DNA of 64,000 nt from Clostridiales bacterium (GTDB lineage Bacteria > Bacillota > Clostridia > Oscillospirales > Oscillospiraceae): the NCBI GenBank assembly GCA_022775085.1, contig JALFJQ010000045.1, positions 1-64,000 on the forward strand, in the 5' to 3' direction. Positions 23,971 to 32,289 of this stretch are shown here, one piece after another. Position 1 is the stretch's first letter. Each line of letters opens with the position of its first letter. The notes below the pieces were generated by a model that saw only the letters and a list, made by a program, of their open reading frames with translations, was not told the origin of the DNA and made no database searches. Made by a program: the position numbers and the translations under genes.

Positions 23971-24894
23971 ATGAAACTGGGGAAACTTCAAGAAGTGGAT
24001 ATAAGAAAAGTCTGGCCCCATGAACAGTATGATTTTTCAAAGTGGCTGTCAGGTGAGGAAAACATCAAGGAACTGGGAGACATACTAAACCTTTCACTCA
24101 CGGATGTAGAGACAGAGAAGTTCGTTGGCAACTATCGATGCGATATTCTGTGTAAGGACGAGATTACCGGGAAAATCGTTCTAATTGAAAATCAGCTTGA
24201 GCCTACAAATCACGATCACCTTGGCAAGATAATCACATATGCGTCTGGCCTTGACGCAGCTGTTGTAGTGTGGATTGTTGCATCTGCTCGAGACGAACAC
24301 GCAAGTGCAATTGAATGGCTCAATAAACACACGAGCGATGAACTCTCATTCTTCTTGCTGGAAGTTCACGCATACAAAATCGGTGATTCTGACCCGGCAC
24401 CGTATTTCAAGATTATTGAACAGCCAAACGATTTTGTTAAAACTGTAAAAGCAATTACCCAAAGTGCTGAACTCAACGAATCGCAAAAGAGCCGTTTGGA
24501 ATTCTGGACACAGTTTAACGAAGTGATTGATTCGAAGGGCAAACCATTCAATAAGCGAAAGGCAACCACCGACCATTGGTATAGTGTTGCTATTGGCTCA
24601 TCTGAAGCCAGTATCTCTATTGATCTTGTCAATAAGGAACATAAGATTCGTGTAGGTCTCTGGATCACGGATAATAAGGAAATCTTTGATGCCTTATTCC
24701 AGCAAAAGAATGAAATTGAAAAATCATTGGGTATCGAACTGGATTGGAGGCGGCTGGATAACAAGAAGGCATCTGTTATTTGTACCTATATAACAGGATT
24801 GGATTTCAGAAATCAGGGCAACTACCTTCACCTGATGGAACAGATTATTGATGTGGTTTTGAAGATGAGAAATGTTTTCCCGAAATATATGTAA
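23971..24894 (+). CDS. DUF4268 domain protein
   Basis: The 307-residue protein has an N-terminal region with RCDILCKDEITGKIVLIENQLE, resembling a PD-(D/E)xK nuclease core (D..., ExQ), then a DUF4268-like C-terminal half (SRLEFWTQF, IGLWI-type strand, LDWRRLDNKKAS). Such proteins occur in defence islands, but the function is unproven. ATG 23971 has AAAGGAG before it. It lies 42 bases after the macro gene. Confidence 0.65.
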   Translation: MKLGKLQEVDIRKVWPHEQYDFSKWLSGEENIKELGDILNLSLTDVETEKFVGNYRCDILCKDEITGKIVLIENQLEPTNHDHLGKIITYASGLDAAVVVWIVASARDEHASAIEWLNKHTSDELSFFLLEVHAYKIGDSDPAPYFKIIEQPNDFVKTVKAITQSAELNESQKSRLEFWTQFNEVIDSKGKPFNKRKATTDHWYSVAIGSSEASISIDLVNKEHKIRVGLWITDNKEIFDALFQQKNEIEKSLGIELDWRRLDNKKASVICTYITGLDFRNQGNYLHLMEQIIDVVLKMRNVFPKYM

Positions 24895-24930
24895 TTCATA
24901 TGTCCACTGGTAGTTGACCAAATGAAAATC

Positions 24931-24985
24931 AAAACCTCCTATAATGTGGGTGTAAGTGAAAACACGCCAGATTATAGGAGGTTTT
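24931..24985 (+). promoter_or_regulatory. 15-bp inverted repeat covering a -10 box and the vWA ribosome site
   Basis: 24931-24945 and 24971-24985 are perfect reverse complements. The left arm holds TATAAT and the right arm the AGGAGG ribosome site of the vWA gene. Read-through transcripts from upstream could hide the ribosome site; transcripts starting here could not. Confidence 0.55.
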
Positions 24986-24988
24986 ATC

Positions 24989-25636
24989 ATGAAGAAAAAA
25001 TTAACAGAGATCGTATTCATCCTGGACCGCAGCGGTTCCATGGCCGGTCTGGAGGATGACACCATCGGCGGCTTCAATTCCATGATTGAAAAGCAGAAGC
25101 AGGAACAGGGCGATGCCTATGTTTCCACCATCCTGTTCGACAATGACTGCGAAGTTGTACACGACCGGGTGGACATCCAGAAGGTTCCGCCCATGACTCG
25201 CAAGGAGTACTATGTCCGGGGCTGCACCGCTCTGCTGGATGCGGTAGGCAAAGCCATCCACCACATCGGCAATGTCCACAAGTACGCCCGGGAGGAGGAT
25301 CGTCCCGAGAAAACCCTGTTCATCATTACCACCGACGGAATGGAGAACGCCAGCCGGGAATACAGCTATGACCGGGTGCGCAGGATGATCGAACATGAAA
25401 AGGAGAAATATGGCTGGGAGTTCCTGTTCCTGGGAGCCAACATCGACGCCGCCAGAGAAGCCGCCCGGTTCGGTATCTCCGAAGACCGCGCCGCCAACTA
25501 CCACGCGGACTGCGAGGGCACGGCGGTTGTCTACGAAGCCATGAACGAAGCGGTTTGCAGCGTTCGTGCCTGCCGCCCCATGAGCGCTGACTGGAAGCGT
25601 CGGGTAGATGAGGACTTCAAGAAAAGAGGAAAATAA
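24989..25636 (+). CDS. von Willebrand factor A domain protein
   Basis: The 215-residue protein is a single vWA domain: FILDRSGSM (MIDAS motif, near residue 10), RGCTALLDAV (MIDAS Thr) and FIITTDGMENAS (MIDAS Asp). These bind a metal and mediate protein contacts, often with ATPase partners or tellurite/phage-response genes. AGGAGG precedes the ATG. It overlaps the next small gene by one base. Confidence 0.85.
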   Translation: MKKKLTEIVFILDRSGSMAGLEDDTIGGFNSMIEKQKQEQGDAYVSTILFDNDCEVVHDRVDIQKVPPMTRKEYYVRGCTALLDAVGKAIHHIGNVHKYAREEDRPEKTLFIITTDGMENASREYSYDRVRRMIEHEKEKYGWEFLFLGANIDAAREAARFGISEDRAANYHADCEGTAVVYEAMNEAVCSVRACRPMSADWKRRVDEDFKKRGK

Positions 25637-25785
25637 TGGGAAAGCACAACTGGATGGATGACTACTTTCTGTATGAAATGGTCAGTAAGGAATCTGACGA
25701 CAGCCCCACCGGAAACGGTGGGTGCCTACCGTGGATTTTGGGTGGCATCATTGTCGTTGGACTATTGTCGAAACTTCTGGGCTAG
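25636..25785 (+). CDS. 49-residue single-pass membrane protein
   Basis: This short frame starts at an ATG sharing a base with the vWA stop (TAATG). It has an acidic N-terminal half and a C-terminal hydrophobic segment WILGGIIVVGLLSKLLG that could span the membrane. The coupling suggests it works with the vWA protein. It has no recognised family. Confidence 0.6.
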   Translation: MGKHNWMDDYFLYEMVSKESDDSPTGNGGCLPWILGGIIVVGLLSKLLG

Positions 25786-25795
25786 GAGGCAGCAT

Positions 25796-26587
25796 ATGTA
25801 CGGAGCAATCTTGGGCGATATCATTGGCAGCCCTTATGAGTTTGATATGGGCAATAAGAGTAAGGTTTTTCCGCTTTTCTCAAAGAATTCCATGTTCACC
25901 GATGATACGGTGATGACAATAGCGGTGGCAGAAGCCTTTATGGGCGCACCTGATAACGAAGAAGTAATTCGCCAGCGGCTGATTCAGTCTATGCAAAAAT
26001 GGGGACATCGGTATCCGGGTGCCGGTTATGGTTTGCGCTTTTCTGACTGGCTGGACAGTGTAAATCCCCAGCCCTACAACAGTTGGGGCAACGGCTCTGC
26101 CATGCGTGTATCCTCCGTTGCGTGGCTCTATGACGACCTGGATACTGTCCGCCGAATGGCCCGGCTCTCCGCAGAGGTGACCCACAATCACCCGGAGGGT
26201 ATCAAGGGGGCCGAAGCCACCGCTTCCGCCATCTTCCTAGCCAGAACCGGCAGCAGCAAGGCAGAAATCAAAGCCTATGTCGAGAAGCAATTTGGCTATG
26301 ATCTGAGCCGAACCTGTGATGAAATTCGACCTGATTATCACCATGTAGAATCCTGTCAGGAAACCGTCCCGGAAGCCATCACCGCTTTCCTTGAGGGAGA
26401 TTCTTTTGAGGATGTCATTCGCACCGCTGTCTCTCTCGGCGGCGATTGTGATACCCTGACCTGCATTGCCGGTTCCATAGCGGAAGGGTATTATGGAGTA
26501 CCAGCTGATCTGAAGCAAGCGTGCAGGGAACGGTTGCCTGCTGATTTGCAGGAGATTCTTTCCAGGTTTGATGTTGCCTGCCTGTAA
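25796..26587 (+). CDS. ADP-ribosylglycohydrolase (DraG-like) family protein
   Basis: The 263-residue enzyme starts YGAILGDIIGSPYE and has FTDDTVMTIAVA (metal-binding Asp pair), NGSAMRVSSV and SLGGDCDTLTCIAGSIAEG near the C terminus, the three hallmark motifs of the family. It removes ADP-ribose from proteins or small molecules in the cytoplasm. TAGGAGGCAGC precedes the ATG. With the macro proteins nearby it forms an ADP-ribose theme. Confidence 0.9.
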   Translation: MYGAILGDIIGSPYEFDMGNKSKVFPLFSKNSMFTDDTVMTIAVAEAFMGAPDNEEVIRQRLIQSMQKWGHRYPGAGYGLRFSDWLDSVNPQPYNSWGNGSAMRVSSVAWLYDDLDTVRRMARLSAEVTHNHPEGIKGAEATASAIFLARTGSSKAEIKAYVEKQFGYDLSRTCDEIRPDYHHVESCQETVPEAITAFLEGDSFEDVIRTAVSLGGDCDTLTCIAGSIAEGYYGVPADLKQACRERLPADLQEILSRFDVACL

Positions 26588-26639
26588 TTGTACCACAGAT
26601 TTGTAGCAATGTTACGAAATACATGATATACTGTTGAAA

Positions 26640-26706
26640 GCCTATGATACTATAATTGATTGTGGCAAAGGTGTGACGGAAATCATGGAACCGCATATAC
26701 CCCAAA
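26640..26706 (-). pseudogene. Tyrosine recombinase fragment
   Basis: The minus strand encodes GYMRFHDFRHTFAT, the box II (HxxR) region of a phage-type integrase, then runs to a stop with no Tyr region. It is a short relic, evidence of an earlier integrative element here. Confidence 0.7.
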
Positions 26707-26708
26707 TC

Positions 26709-26744
26709 CCCTGTAAACCTATCTCCAATATACTACGATTTCCC
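26709..26744. repeat. Partial copy of the dispersed hairpin repeat
   Basis: This resembles the first 36 bases of the repeats at 27078, 35708 and 46990 (core ATCTCCxAxATACTAC). The hairpin part is absent. Confidence 0.5.
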
Positions 26745-26779
26745 AATGGGCAGCCGAGGCGGTCACCACTTTAGCTTCC

Positions 26780-26833
26780 ATATTGTTCCGATAATTCAAA
26801 CAATATTATTCCGATAACATTGATATTGTTCCG
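26780..26833. repeat. Three short direct repeats ATATTRTTCCG
   Basis: Copies at 26780-26794, 26803-26817 and 26823-26833 are spaced 23 and 20 bp apart, just upstream of the DUF7695-like gene. They look like iterated protein-binding sites. Confidence 0.6.
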
Positions 26834-26847
26834 TAGGGGGTGAAATT

Positions 26848-27048
26848 ATGTCAATTCTCAGAAATGCAATCCAATGTAAGATTTGTGGAGACGTTATAGA
26901 GTCCGCTTCCGTTCACGATTTCAAAACTTGTTCTTGCGGTGCCTGTTCCGTTGATGGTGGACATGACTATCTCAGGCGGTGTGCAAAGTCGCTGGATGAC
27001 TTCGTCGATCTGAGCGAATTTCAAAAGCAAGATATTGAAGCGAAATAA
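26848..27048 (+). CDS. Small zinc-ribbon protein (DUF7695-like)
   Basis: The 66-residue protein has CKICGDVIES, then SCGACSVDGGHDYLRR, a small four-Cys zinc ribbon family that I recall in many Firmicutes accessory regions. TAGGGGGTG precedes the ATG. Function is unknown. It stands alone behind iterated repeats. Confidence 0.65.
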   Translation: MSILRNAIQCKICGDVIESASVHDFKTCSCGACSVDGGHDYLRRCAKSLDDFVDLSEFQKQDIEAK

Positions 27049-27077
27049 TATTGGGGTAGTTGTATGCATGAACCCCC

Positions 27078-27200
27078 CCCCGTAAAACCCATCTCCGAAA
27101 TACTACAGTTTCCTTACTTTTGCTACCCCTGCTATCTCTATACCTCTTCAAAATTTTCGCCTCATAGAGAGGCGAAAAACGGGGAAAATCGCCCCGAAAA
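27078..27200. repeat. Dispersed hairpin repeat, copy B
   Basis: It holds a conserved lead (ATCTCCGAAATACTACAG), a spacer and a perfect hairpin (27154-27163 with 27169-27178) followed by CGGGGAAAATCGCC. Related copies lie at 35708-35830 and 46990-47115. Confidence 0.75.
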
Positions 27201-27278
27201 GCTACAGTAGTCACAGAGATTCCGTAAGCCGCGCTGTCGCCGATAGACGGAGATACACCGCCCCAAAATGCAATCGCC

Positions 27279-27806
27279 TCACCGTGCTGGTGAGGCGGTT
27301 TGGGCTTCCTGCGAGAGAATGGAAGTCCCCAGTTGCAAGGCTCTGTCATCAATTACCGCAATGGTCACATCCATTTTGTAAGGGCTTTCCTGAATGGCTT
27401 TGATCGCCACGCGCCATGCGTCCTTGACGGGGTAGCCATAAATGCCGGAGGAAATCAGCGGGAAGGCGATGGAGCGGCAGCCCTTGGCGTAGGCAACCTT
27501 CATAGCATTTTGATAACAGCTGTACAGCAGCTTTTCTTCATTGTGATTGCCGCCCTGCCAGATGGGGCCAACGGCGTGGACGATGTGCTTTGCTTTCAGC
27601 TTGAAGCCGGAGGTAATGACCGCCTCGCCGGTGGGGCAATGCCCCAAAGCGTCGCAGACGGCTTGCAGCTGACTTGCACCGGCAGCTGCGAAAATCGCTC
27701 CGCAGACACCGCCGCCGTGCCGGAGCTGGCTGTTGGCTGCGTTTACAATGCAGTCCACGTCCATTTCGGTGATGCTTTGCTTCCGGATGCGTAAAGTTCC
27801 TGCCAT
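27279..27806 (-). CDS. Macro domain protein (O-acetyl-ADP-ribose deacetylase-like), copy 1
   Basis: The 175-residue protein is one macro domain: DCIVNAANSQLRHGGGVCGAIF, GEAVITSGFKL, HAVGPIW and SIAFPLISSGIYGYP. Such enzymes hydrolyse O-acetyl-ADP-ribose or remove ADP-ribose from proteins. A near-identical paralogue lies at 47193-47720. Its last codons overlap a GC-rich hairpin (27266-27290) that could act as terminator. Confidence 0.9.
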   Translation of the reverse strand: MAGTLRIRKQSITEMDVDCIVNAANSQLRHGGGVCGAIFAAAGASQLQAVCDALGHCPTGEAVITSGFKLKAKHIVHAVGPIWQGGNHNEEKLLYSCYQNAMKVAYAKGCRSIAFPLISSGIYGYPVKDAWRVAIKAIQESPYKMDVTIAVIDDRALQLGTSILSQEAQTASPAR

Positions 27807-27857
27807 AATGTCTCTCTCCTTTCGTGTTATTTCTATTGACCTACAAAACGGTGTGCC

Positions 27858-29234
27858 TTATGAACATTGCTCAAAAATAACTGTGTTTTCTCTTGCATAA
27901 TTCTGAAATGTTTCGTCAATCTCCCTGTAAACGATACCTAGCTCTTCGTTAATTTTGCCGCATACATAGTCGTTTTTGAGTTCAGGTTTCTTAATCAAGC
28001 ACCACTTAAGCTGTTGATAAGAGTATTTCGCAAACATAATCCATTGGGGGTAATTTATTGCCATCGGATTCCCAGTAAAGTAAACCTTTCCTGCATTAAT
28101 TGCCGCTGCACCGGAATGAGCAATAAACACCATTGTTGCCAATTTAGGGTGTGTTTCTCTGTCTAGAGAAAATGGAATGGATTCTTTTACTGAGTGTCCC
28201 TCCTTGAGCCGTTTTATGCCGTAAGACAAACGCACAACAACTTCAACAATCATTGTTGGGATAGACATAGAGCAGAAGTGCTTGAAATCGTAACCTTGGT
28301 AGTACATCCCTTGAACAATTTCTGCGATTGTCTGGTCTTCTTCACCAATACTGCCGAACTGGAGCAAATTAAACAGGCTCATTAATGGTGCTGGAAGTCC
28401 CATTGAGGTATTAATATCCGTTTTCAGATGAATAATCTGTTTTGCGATTGCAGTAAAAATATCGCTTTCCGTTCTGTCGGCATAATTCTCCATAACTTGA
28501 ACAACAAACTTTCCGTTCTTGTCAATGGTGGTCATTGTACCGTTCAGAATATCCAATACACCGAAAAGGAAACCTAACAGCGGGTTATGCCCCAAAGACA
28601 GCAGCCTATGATAATACGCGGATAACCCTGTGACATACTCTGTCGTATGCCTATTGTCCTGTGCATCATAAGGAACCTTGCTTTCTTTGGATTGGACCAG
28701 CTTGTCCATTTCTTCCTTGGGGTATTGCTTTTCAAACCATTCTCTAACATAATTAGACAATGCCCCAGCTTTTAACCCCTCGGTCGTTTTAACAGGGATT
28801 CCAACAAGCAGAATATCAATAACACCGCCGAGAATAGCTGCAACGGCACTGATACTGATATCGACAGCATCTAGTTTGTGAATGGCGCTATACTCCTTGT
28901 TTAGTTGCCGAATTGCCAAATCATTGTTCTTAATTTCTTCGTCTGTGAACAATGATTCCAAAGTAACCTCCGAACCAACATCCAGTATTGCTTCTTCACA
29001 CAGCCTGTTCCAAGAAGGGACAGCCATAACAGATTTATGAGCAATAGCATCTTTGGGAACACTGGGACGATAGCTTGGGTCTATTCCAATGCTTCTGAGG
29101 AGCGCCTCTGTTTCTTTGATTTGCTCATCCACACCTGTCATATCAGGTCTGTTAATTGAGGCAAGTTCGTTGCTTTGGTGGAGAAGAACACTATTAATCT
29201 CTTGCTCAACTTTTGAATACTTGTATCGACTCAA
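27858..29234 (-). CDS. Unrecognised protein with hydrophobic segments, second gene of a pair
   Basis: The 458-residue protein has a helical, charged N-terminal 120 residues, a strongly hydrophobic stretch ISAVAAILGGVIDILLVGIPV (about 128-148) and a second around LLGFLFGVLDI. No enzyme motif is visible. It overlaps the glycine-rich membrane gene upstream by 4 bases. Nothing similar comes to mind; a membrane-linked effector is one possibility. Confidence 0.6.
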   Translation of the reverse strand: MSRYKYSKVEQEINSVLLHQSNELASINRPDMTGVDEQIKETEALLRSIGIDPSYRPSVPKDAIAHKSVMAVPSWNRLCEEAILDVGSEVTLESLFTDEEIKNNDLAIRQLNKEYSAIHKLDAVDISISAVAAILGGVIDILLVGIPVKTTEGLKAGALSNYVREWFEKQYPKEEMDKLVQSKESKVPYDAQDNRHTTEYVTGLSAYYHRLLSLGHNPLLGFLFGVLDILNGTMTTIDKNGKFVVQVMENYADRTESDIFTAIAKQIIHLKTDINTSMGLPAPLMSLFNLLQFGSIGEEDQTIAEIVQGMYYQGYDFKHFCSMSIPTMIVEVVVRLSYGIKRLKEGHSVKESIPFSLDRETHPKLATMVFIAHSGAAAINAGKVYFTGNPMAINYPQWIMFAKYSYQQLKWCLIKKPELKNDYVCGKINEELGIVYREIDETFQNYARENTVIFEQCS

Positions 29235-29812
29235 GCAACAACACCCAAATCCTTTCGTAAATCCTTGATAGCCTGAGAGAGCAGAATATTTAGGCTCTGG
29301 AGGTAATCAAGGCGTTCCTTATCTGCGTTGACTTCCTCCTTGAGGGCTTTAATAATAGCCTCATGCTTCCGCAGAGCTTCTTTGTAAATTCGCTCTTTTT
29401 CTTGCTGCAACTGTTTGTTTTTTAAGTGCACAGCAACACCAACACCCGTTGCACCCAATACTGCTACAGGCGCGGCAAGAACGAAAATGCCAGCAACAGA
29501 AGCGGAAACAGCGCCACCGACTAGTGTGGAGACAGCTCCGCCAGCCGTTGCCAGACCACTCATAATGCCAGCTGCACTAAGACCAACTGTTCCAAGGCCA
29601 TAAAGTGCAATGAAAGAGCCAACAGCACCAACACCTGCACCCAAAGCTCCCATCAAAACTTCGGGGATTGCACTTTCTCTGATTGTACGGCTCTTTTCAT
29701 TCAAAGCGAAAGCTGCTTCGTTTACAACGTTAACAACCGTTTGGAGGGAATCGACACTCTGAAAAATCGGCTTGTCCTTTTTCTTGGATACCTCATTCGT
29801 TTTCTTTGCCAT
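29231..29812 (-). CDS. Glycine-zipper membrane protein
   Basis: The 193-residue protein has a charged N terminus, a long Gly/Ala-rich hydrophobic block (about 50-128) with repeated GxxxG spacing that could form two or three packed membrane helices, and a C-terminal coiled coil (about 130-190). Pore-forming and membrane-remodelling proteins share this pattern. With its overlapping partner it forms an isolated two-gene unit. Confidence 0.6.
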   Translation of the reverse strand: MAKKTNEVSKKKDKPIFQSVDSLQTVVNVVNEAAFALNEKSRTIRESAIPEVLMGALGAGVGAVGSFIALYGLGTVGLSAAGIMSGLATAGGAVSTLVGGAVSASVAGIFVLAAPVAVLGATGVGVAVHLKNKQLQQEKERIYKEALRKHEAIIKALKEEVNADKERLDYLQSLNILLSQAIKDLRKDLGVVA

Positions 29813-29885
29813 TGATACTACCCCTTTTTGTTAGGCAACGAGATTATTGTAAAAATGATATCATACCTGTTTGGGCATTACAACC

Positions 29886-30596
29886 CTATCTGCCCAGTAA
29901 ATAGTGCATCATTTTCTCTGGATTATCAAGAATTGCTTTCGTAATCCTGTAGTGCTCTGTTTCTCTGAAAGAGACACTTTTTATATCTCTATCGGAGAAT
30001 AACTTCACATCTGCATCTGGATAGGCCATTATGATTGGGGAATGGGTAGCGATAATGAATTGACTGTGATGCTTCACCAGATCGTCTATCGCCGCAATCA
30101 GGGAAAGCTGCCTCTGGGGCGATAATGCCGCTTCCGGCTCGTCAAGTATGTAAAGACCGTTTCCTTCAAAGCGATTTGTCACCAGGGATAAAAAAGATTC
30201 TCCGTGGGACTGCGCATGGAAGGAAACACCCCCATAACGCAGCAGTGTACTATTCCTATCCAAGTAACTTGCCGTATTATAAAAGCTCTCTGCCCTTAAA
30301 AAGAAGCCGTCTTCCGGAGAAATCGATTTTACCACTGTCAATACTTCTCCTAAGTCCGAGTGTGTATCCTTTGTGGAAAAGGAAAAATCTCTGGATCCGC
30401 CTTCGGCATTGAACCCCAGTGAAACTGCAATTGCTTCCAACAGTGTAGATTTTCCGGTCCCATTTTCTCCCACAAATAAGGTTACAGGCTTCCGGAACTT
30501 CAAGCCTCCCATTTCAAAAAGATATCTGACTGCCGGGATGCGGCCTGCATAGGATTTTGGAAGTTCGGATAGCCTAATTTCCCGTAGATAGTTCAT
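29886..30596 (-). CDS. AAA/ABC-type ATPase
   Basis: The 236-residue protein has Walker A VGENGTGKST, signature-like AQSHGESFLSL, Walker B LYILDEPEAALS and the H-loop ATHSPI. This compact form is typical of stand-alone ABC-fold ATPases (AAA_21/23), seen in abortive infection systems and as DNA-repair relatives. ATG 30596 is supported by AAGGAGGG. It has no obvious partner, although the membrane pair lies 74 bases downstream. Confidence 0.82.
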   Translation of the reverse strand: MNYLREIRLSELPKSYAGRIPAVRYLFEMGGLKFRKPVTLFVGENGTGKSTLLEAIAVSLGFNAEGGSRDFSFSTKDTHSDLGEVLTVVKSISPEDGFFLRAESFYNTASYLDRNSTLLRYGGVSFHAQSHGESFLSLVTNRFEGNGLYILDEPEAALSPQRQLSLIAAIDDLVKHHSQFIIATHSPIIMAYPDADVKLFSDRDIKSVSFRETEHYRITKAILDNPEKMMHYLLGR

Positions 30597-30746
30597 GCGC
30601 TTTCCCTCCTTTGACATCTGAGCCTATTTTACGATTAGTTATGTCCAATAAACTTCCCTTTTTGAATTGCTCCAGTTTTATTGGACAGAATCCCGGTATA
30701 ATGGGGTCAGAAACAAGAGCAGAAACAAGAACGGGAGGTTGCGACG

Positions 30747-30950
30747 ATGATTATCAAATTTCTGGAAGATTTGCTCCACTGGAACGAGGAGGAAGAAGTG
30801 CTGGATGCGGAATACGAGTCCTTCCGAGATCAGCTGAGCATGGCGGGGCTGAACGAGGAAGAACTGCGGAAAATGGACCCGGATGACCGGGTGGCAGCGC
30901 TGGAGAAGGCAAATCTTGACCCTTACGATTTCATTTATCTCGCCTGCTGA
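30747..30950 (+). CDS. Small acidic protein, copy 1
   Basis: The 67-residue product is acidic, with EEELRKMDPDDRVAALEKA and a short hydrophobic C terminus. A nearly identical copy lies at 48560-48763, with the same upstream TATAAT (30697-30702) and GGGAGG ribosome site. Its conservation between the copies supports expression. Function is unknown. Confidence 0.65.
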   Translation: MIIKFLEDLLHWNEEEEVLDAEYESFRDQLSMAGLNEEELRKMDPDDRVAALEKANLDPYDFIYLAC

Positions 30951-31017
30951 AACGAAAGCTATTTACAACCGGCGCACAGTGGACTAAAATGGAAGCAGAA
31001 AAAGGAGGGGGATTCCC

Positions 31018-31332
31018 ATGAAAAAGGTGCGCATTACCGCCATCCGAAAGGCCTGCTATCCTGAACTGATGGAGAAGTACGAAAACCCCATTCAGCATGC
31101 CTGCGAAGTCGAAGAGGGGCAGGTCTGGGTTGCCAACGGCTGGTGCAAGCCGGAGGGCTTCTGCAACAGCGCCTGGGACAGCATTTCTCCCTTTGTCATG
31201 ACCCTTGCCCACGGCGGTGGGGATTTCTACGACGGCTGGATGAAGAACCCCAAATCCGCCATGATTTCCTGCAACGATGGCTTCCGGCCTGTGAGCTTCT
31301 ATCTGGAAGCGCTGGACGAGGATGCGGAATGA
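31018..31332 (+). CDS. TIGR04076 family protein, copy 1
   Basis: The 104-residue protein has VRITAIRKACYPEL, EEGQVWV, KPEGFCNSAWDSI and MISCNDGFRPVSFYLE, which I associate with TIGR04076, a family of unknown role with conserved Cys. GGAGGGGG precedes the ATG. Its paralogue is at 48828-49142. Confidence 0.75.
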   Translation: MKKVRITAIRKACYPELMEKYENPIQHACEVEEGQVWVANGWCKPEGFCNSAWDSISPFVMTLAHGGGDFYDGWMKNPKSAMISCNDGFRPVSFYLEALDEDAE

Positions 31333-31362
31333 ACAGAGCGGAACGGGAACGCCGGACAAGTA
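31329..31362 (+). pseudogene. Start of a truncated MmcQ/YjbR-like gene
   Basis: ATGA overlap and the first codons (MNRAERER) match the start of the intact gene at 49139-49492, then similarity stops. The rest was replaced by the DUF3592 and VOC genes. Confidence 0.6.
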
Positions 31363-31402
31363 TTCAGACCACTTTCTTATATCGTTGGAGGACGATTTAA
31401 TC

Positions 31403-31795
31403 ATGAGTGATACGTTCTTTTTCATCGTTGGTATGATACTTACCGGCATCGGTCTGCTTTTGCTTGCGGCAAAGGTTAGGACTTACATAACATGCAGGGT
31501 GCCAATCGATGCAACCGTCGTAAAGCTGAAAAAAGAATATACCCAGTACTGTGGTGTAGAGCATACCCATTATCGCCCGGTTGTGGGGTATGTGGTTGAC
31601 GGCAAAAACTATACCGAAGAGGCATATTTTCGGACGCGTCGGAAAACAAAATATCCCATTGATTCAGAAATGAGAATTAGTTACAACCCCAGGAATCCGA
31701 AAGAAATGCGATTTGTCGGTCATCCGTTTCCGTTGCCGATGGGACTGGTGCTTCTTTTCATTGGCGCTACGCTGATTTGCTGCTATTTTATTTAA
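31403..31795 (+). CDS. DUF3592-like membrane protein
   Basis: The 130-residue protein has two membrane helices (about 5-25, and the C-terminal GLVLLFIGATLICCYF) flanking a soluble part with RPVVGYVVDGKNYTEEAYF and YNPRNPKEMRF, the pattern of DUF3592. Role unknown. TTGGAGG lies about 12 bases before the ATG. In the duplicate cassette this place is taken by a YjbR gene. Confidence 0.7.
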   Translation: MSDTFFFIVGMILTGIGLLLLAAKVRTYITCRVPIDATVVKLKKEYTQYCGVEHTHYRPVVGYVVDGKNYTEEAYFRTRRKTKYPIDSEMRISYNPRNPKEMRFVGHPFPLPMGLVLLFIGATLICCYFI

Positions 31796-31817
31796 TACGG
31801 AGACGAGGAAAACGCAT

Positions 31818-32180
31818 ATGAAATACAAAGGAACGCTTATTGTTGTTAAAGATTGTAACCGTGCGCTAAAGTTCTATCGTGATATGTTTGGGTTTCAACT
31901 GCTTCAAGACAACGATGGAAATATGGTATTGACAAATAACTTGTATTTACAGGAAGCGGGTTACTGGGAACAATTTACCAAAAGAAGCATAATTTCAAAC
32001 AATAATCAGTCTGAATTATATTTTGAAGAACCTGACATAGAACAATTTGTAGCGCGTCTTGAGACACTTTACCCTGAAACCGAATACGTCAATTACCTAA
32101 TGACACACAGTTGGGGGCAAAAGGTGGTCAGATTCTATGACCCTGATGGAAATCTGATAGAAGTCGGAACCCCTGTATAA
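31818..32180 (+). CDS. VOC family (glyoxalase/bleomycin resistance-like) protein
   Basis: The 120-residue protein follows the VOC fold: LIVVKDCNRALKFYRDMFGFQL at the start and VVRFYDPDGNLIEVG at the end, with the metal-binding Glu in NLIEVG. Members catalyse varied metal-dependent reactions or bind drugs. The substrate is unknown. It lies 22 bases after the DUF3592 gene. Confidence 0.85.
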   Translation: MKYKGTLIVVKDCNRALKFYRDMFGFQLLQDNDGNMVLTNNLYLQEAGYWEQFTKRSIISNNNQSELYFEEPDIEQFVARLETLYPETEYVNYLMTHSWGQKVVRFYDPDGNLIEVGTPV

Positions 32181-32218
32181 TCCGGCATTAGAACTTATTC
32201 CAAGGTGTGCGCAAAAAG

Positions 32219-32259
32219 AAAAATGCTGTGCTATTCGTAACGAATAACACAACATTTTT
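32219..32259. terminator. Bidirectional terminator
   Basis: A long stem around TTCG-TAA-CGAA with A/T tracts on both sides separates convergent genes. The same structure recurs at 49519-49561. Confidence 0.85.
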
Positions 32260-32289
32260 GGGGCGTGGCAAGTCCGCTGTTGGTACTCG

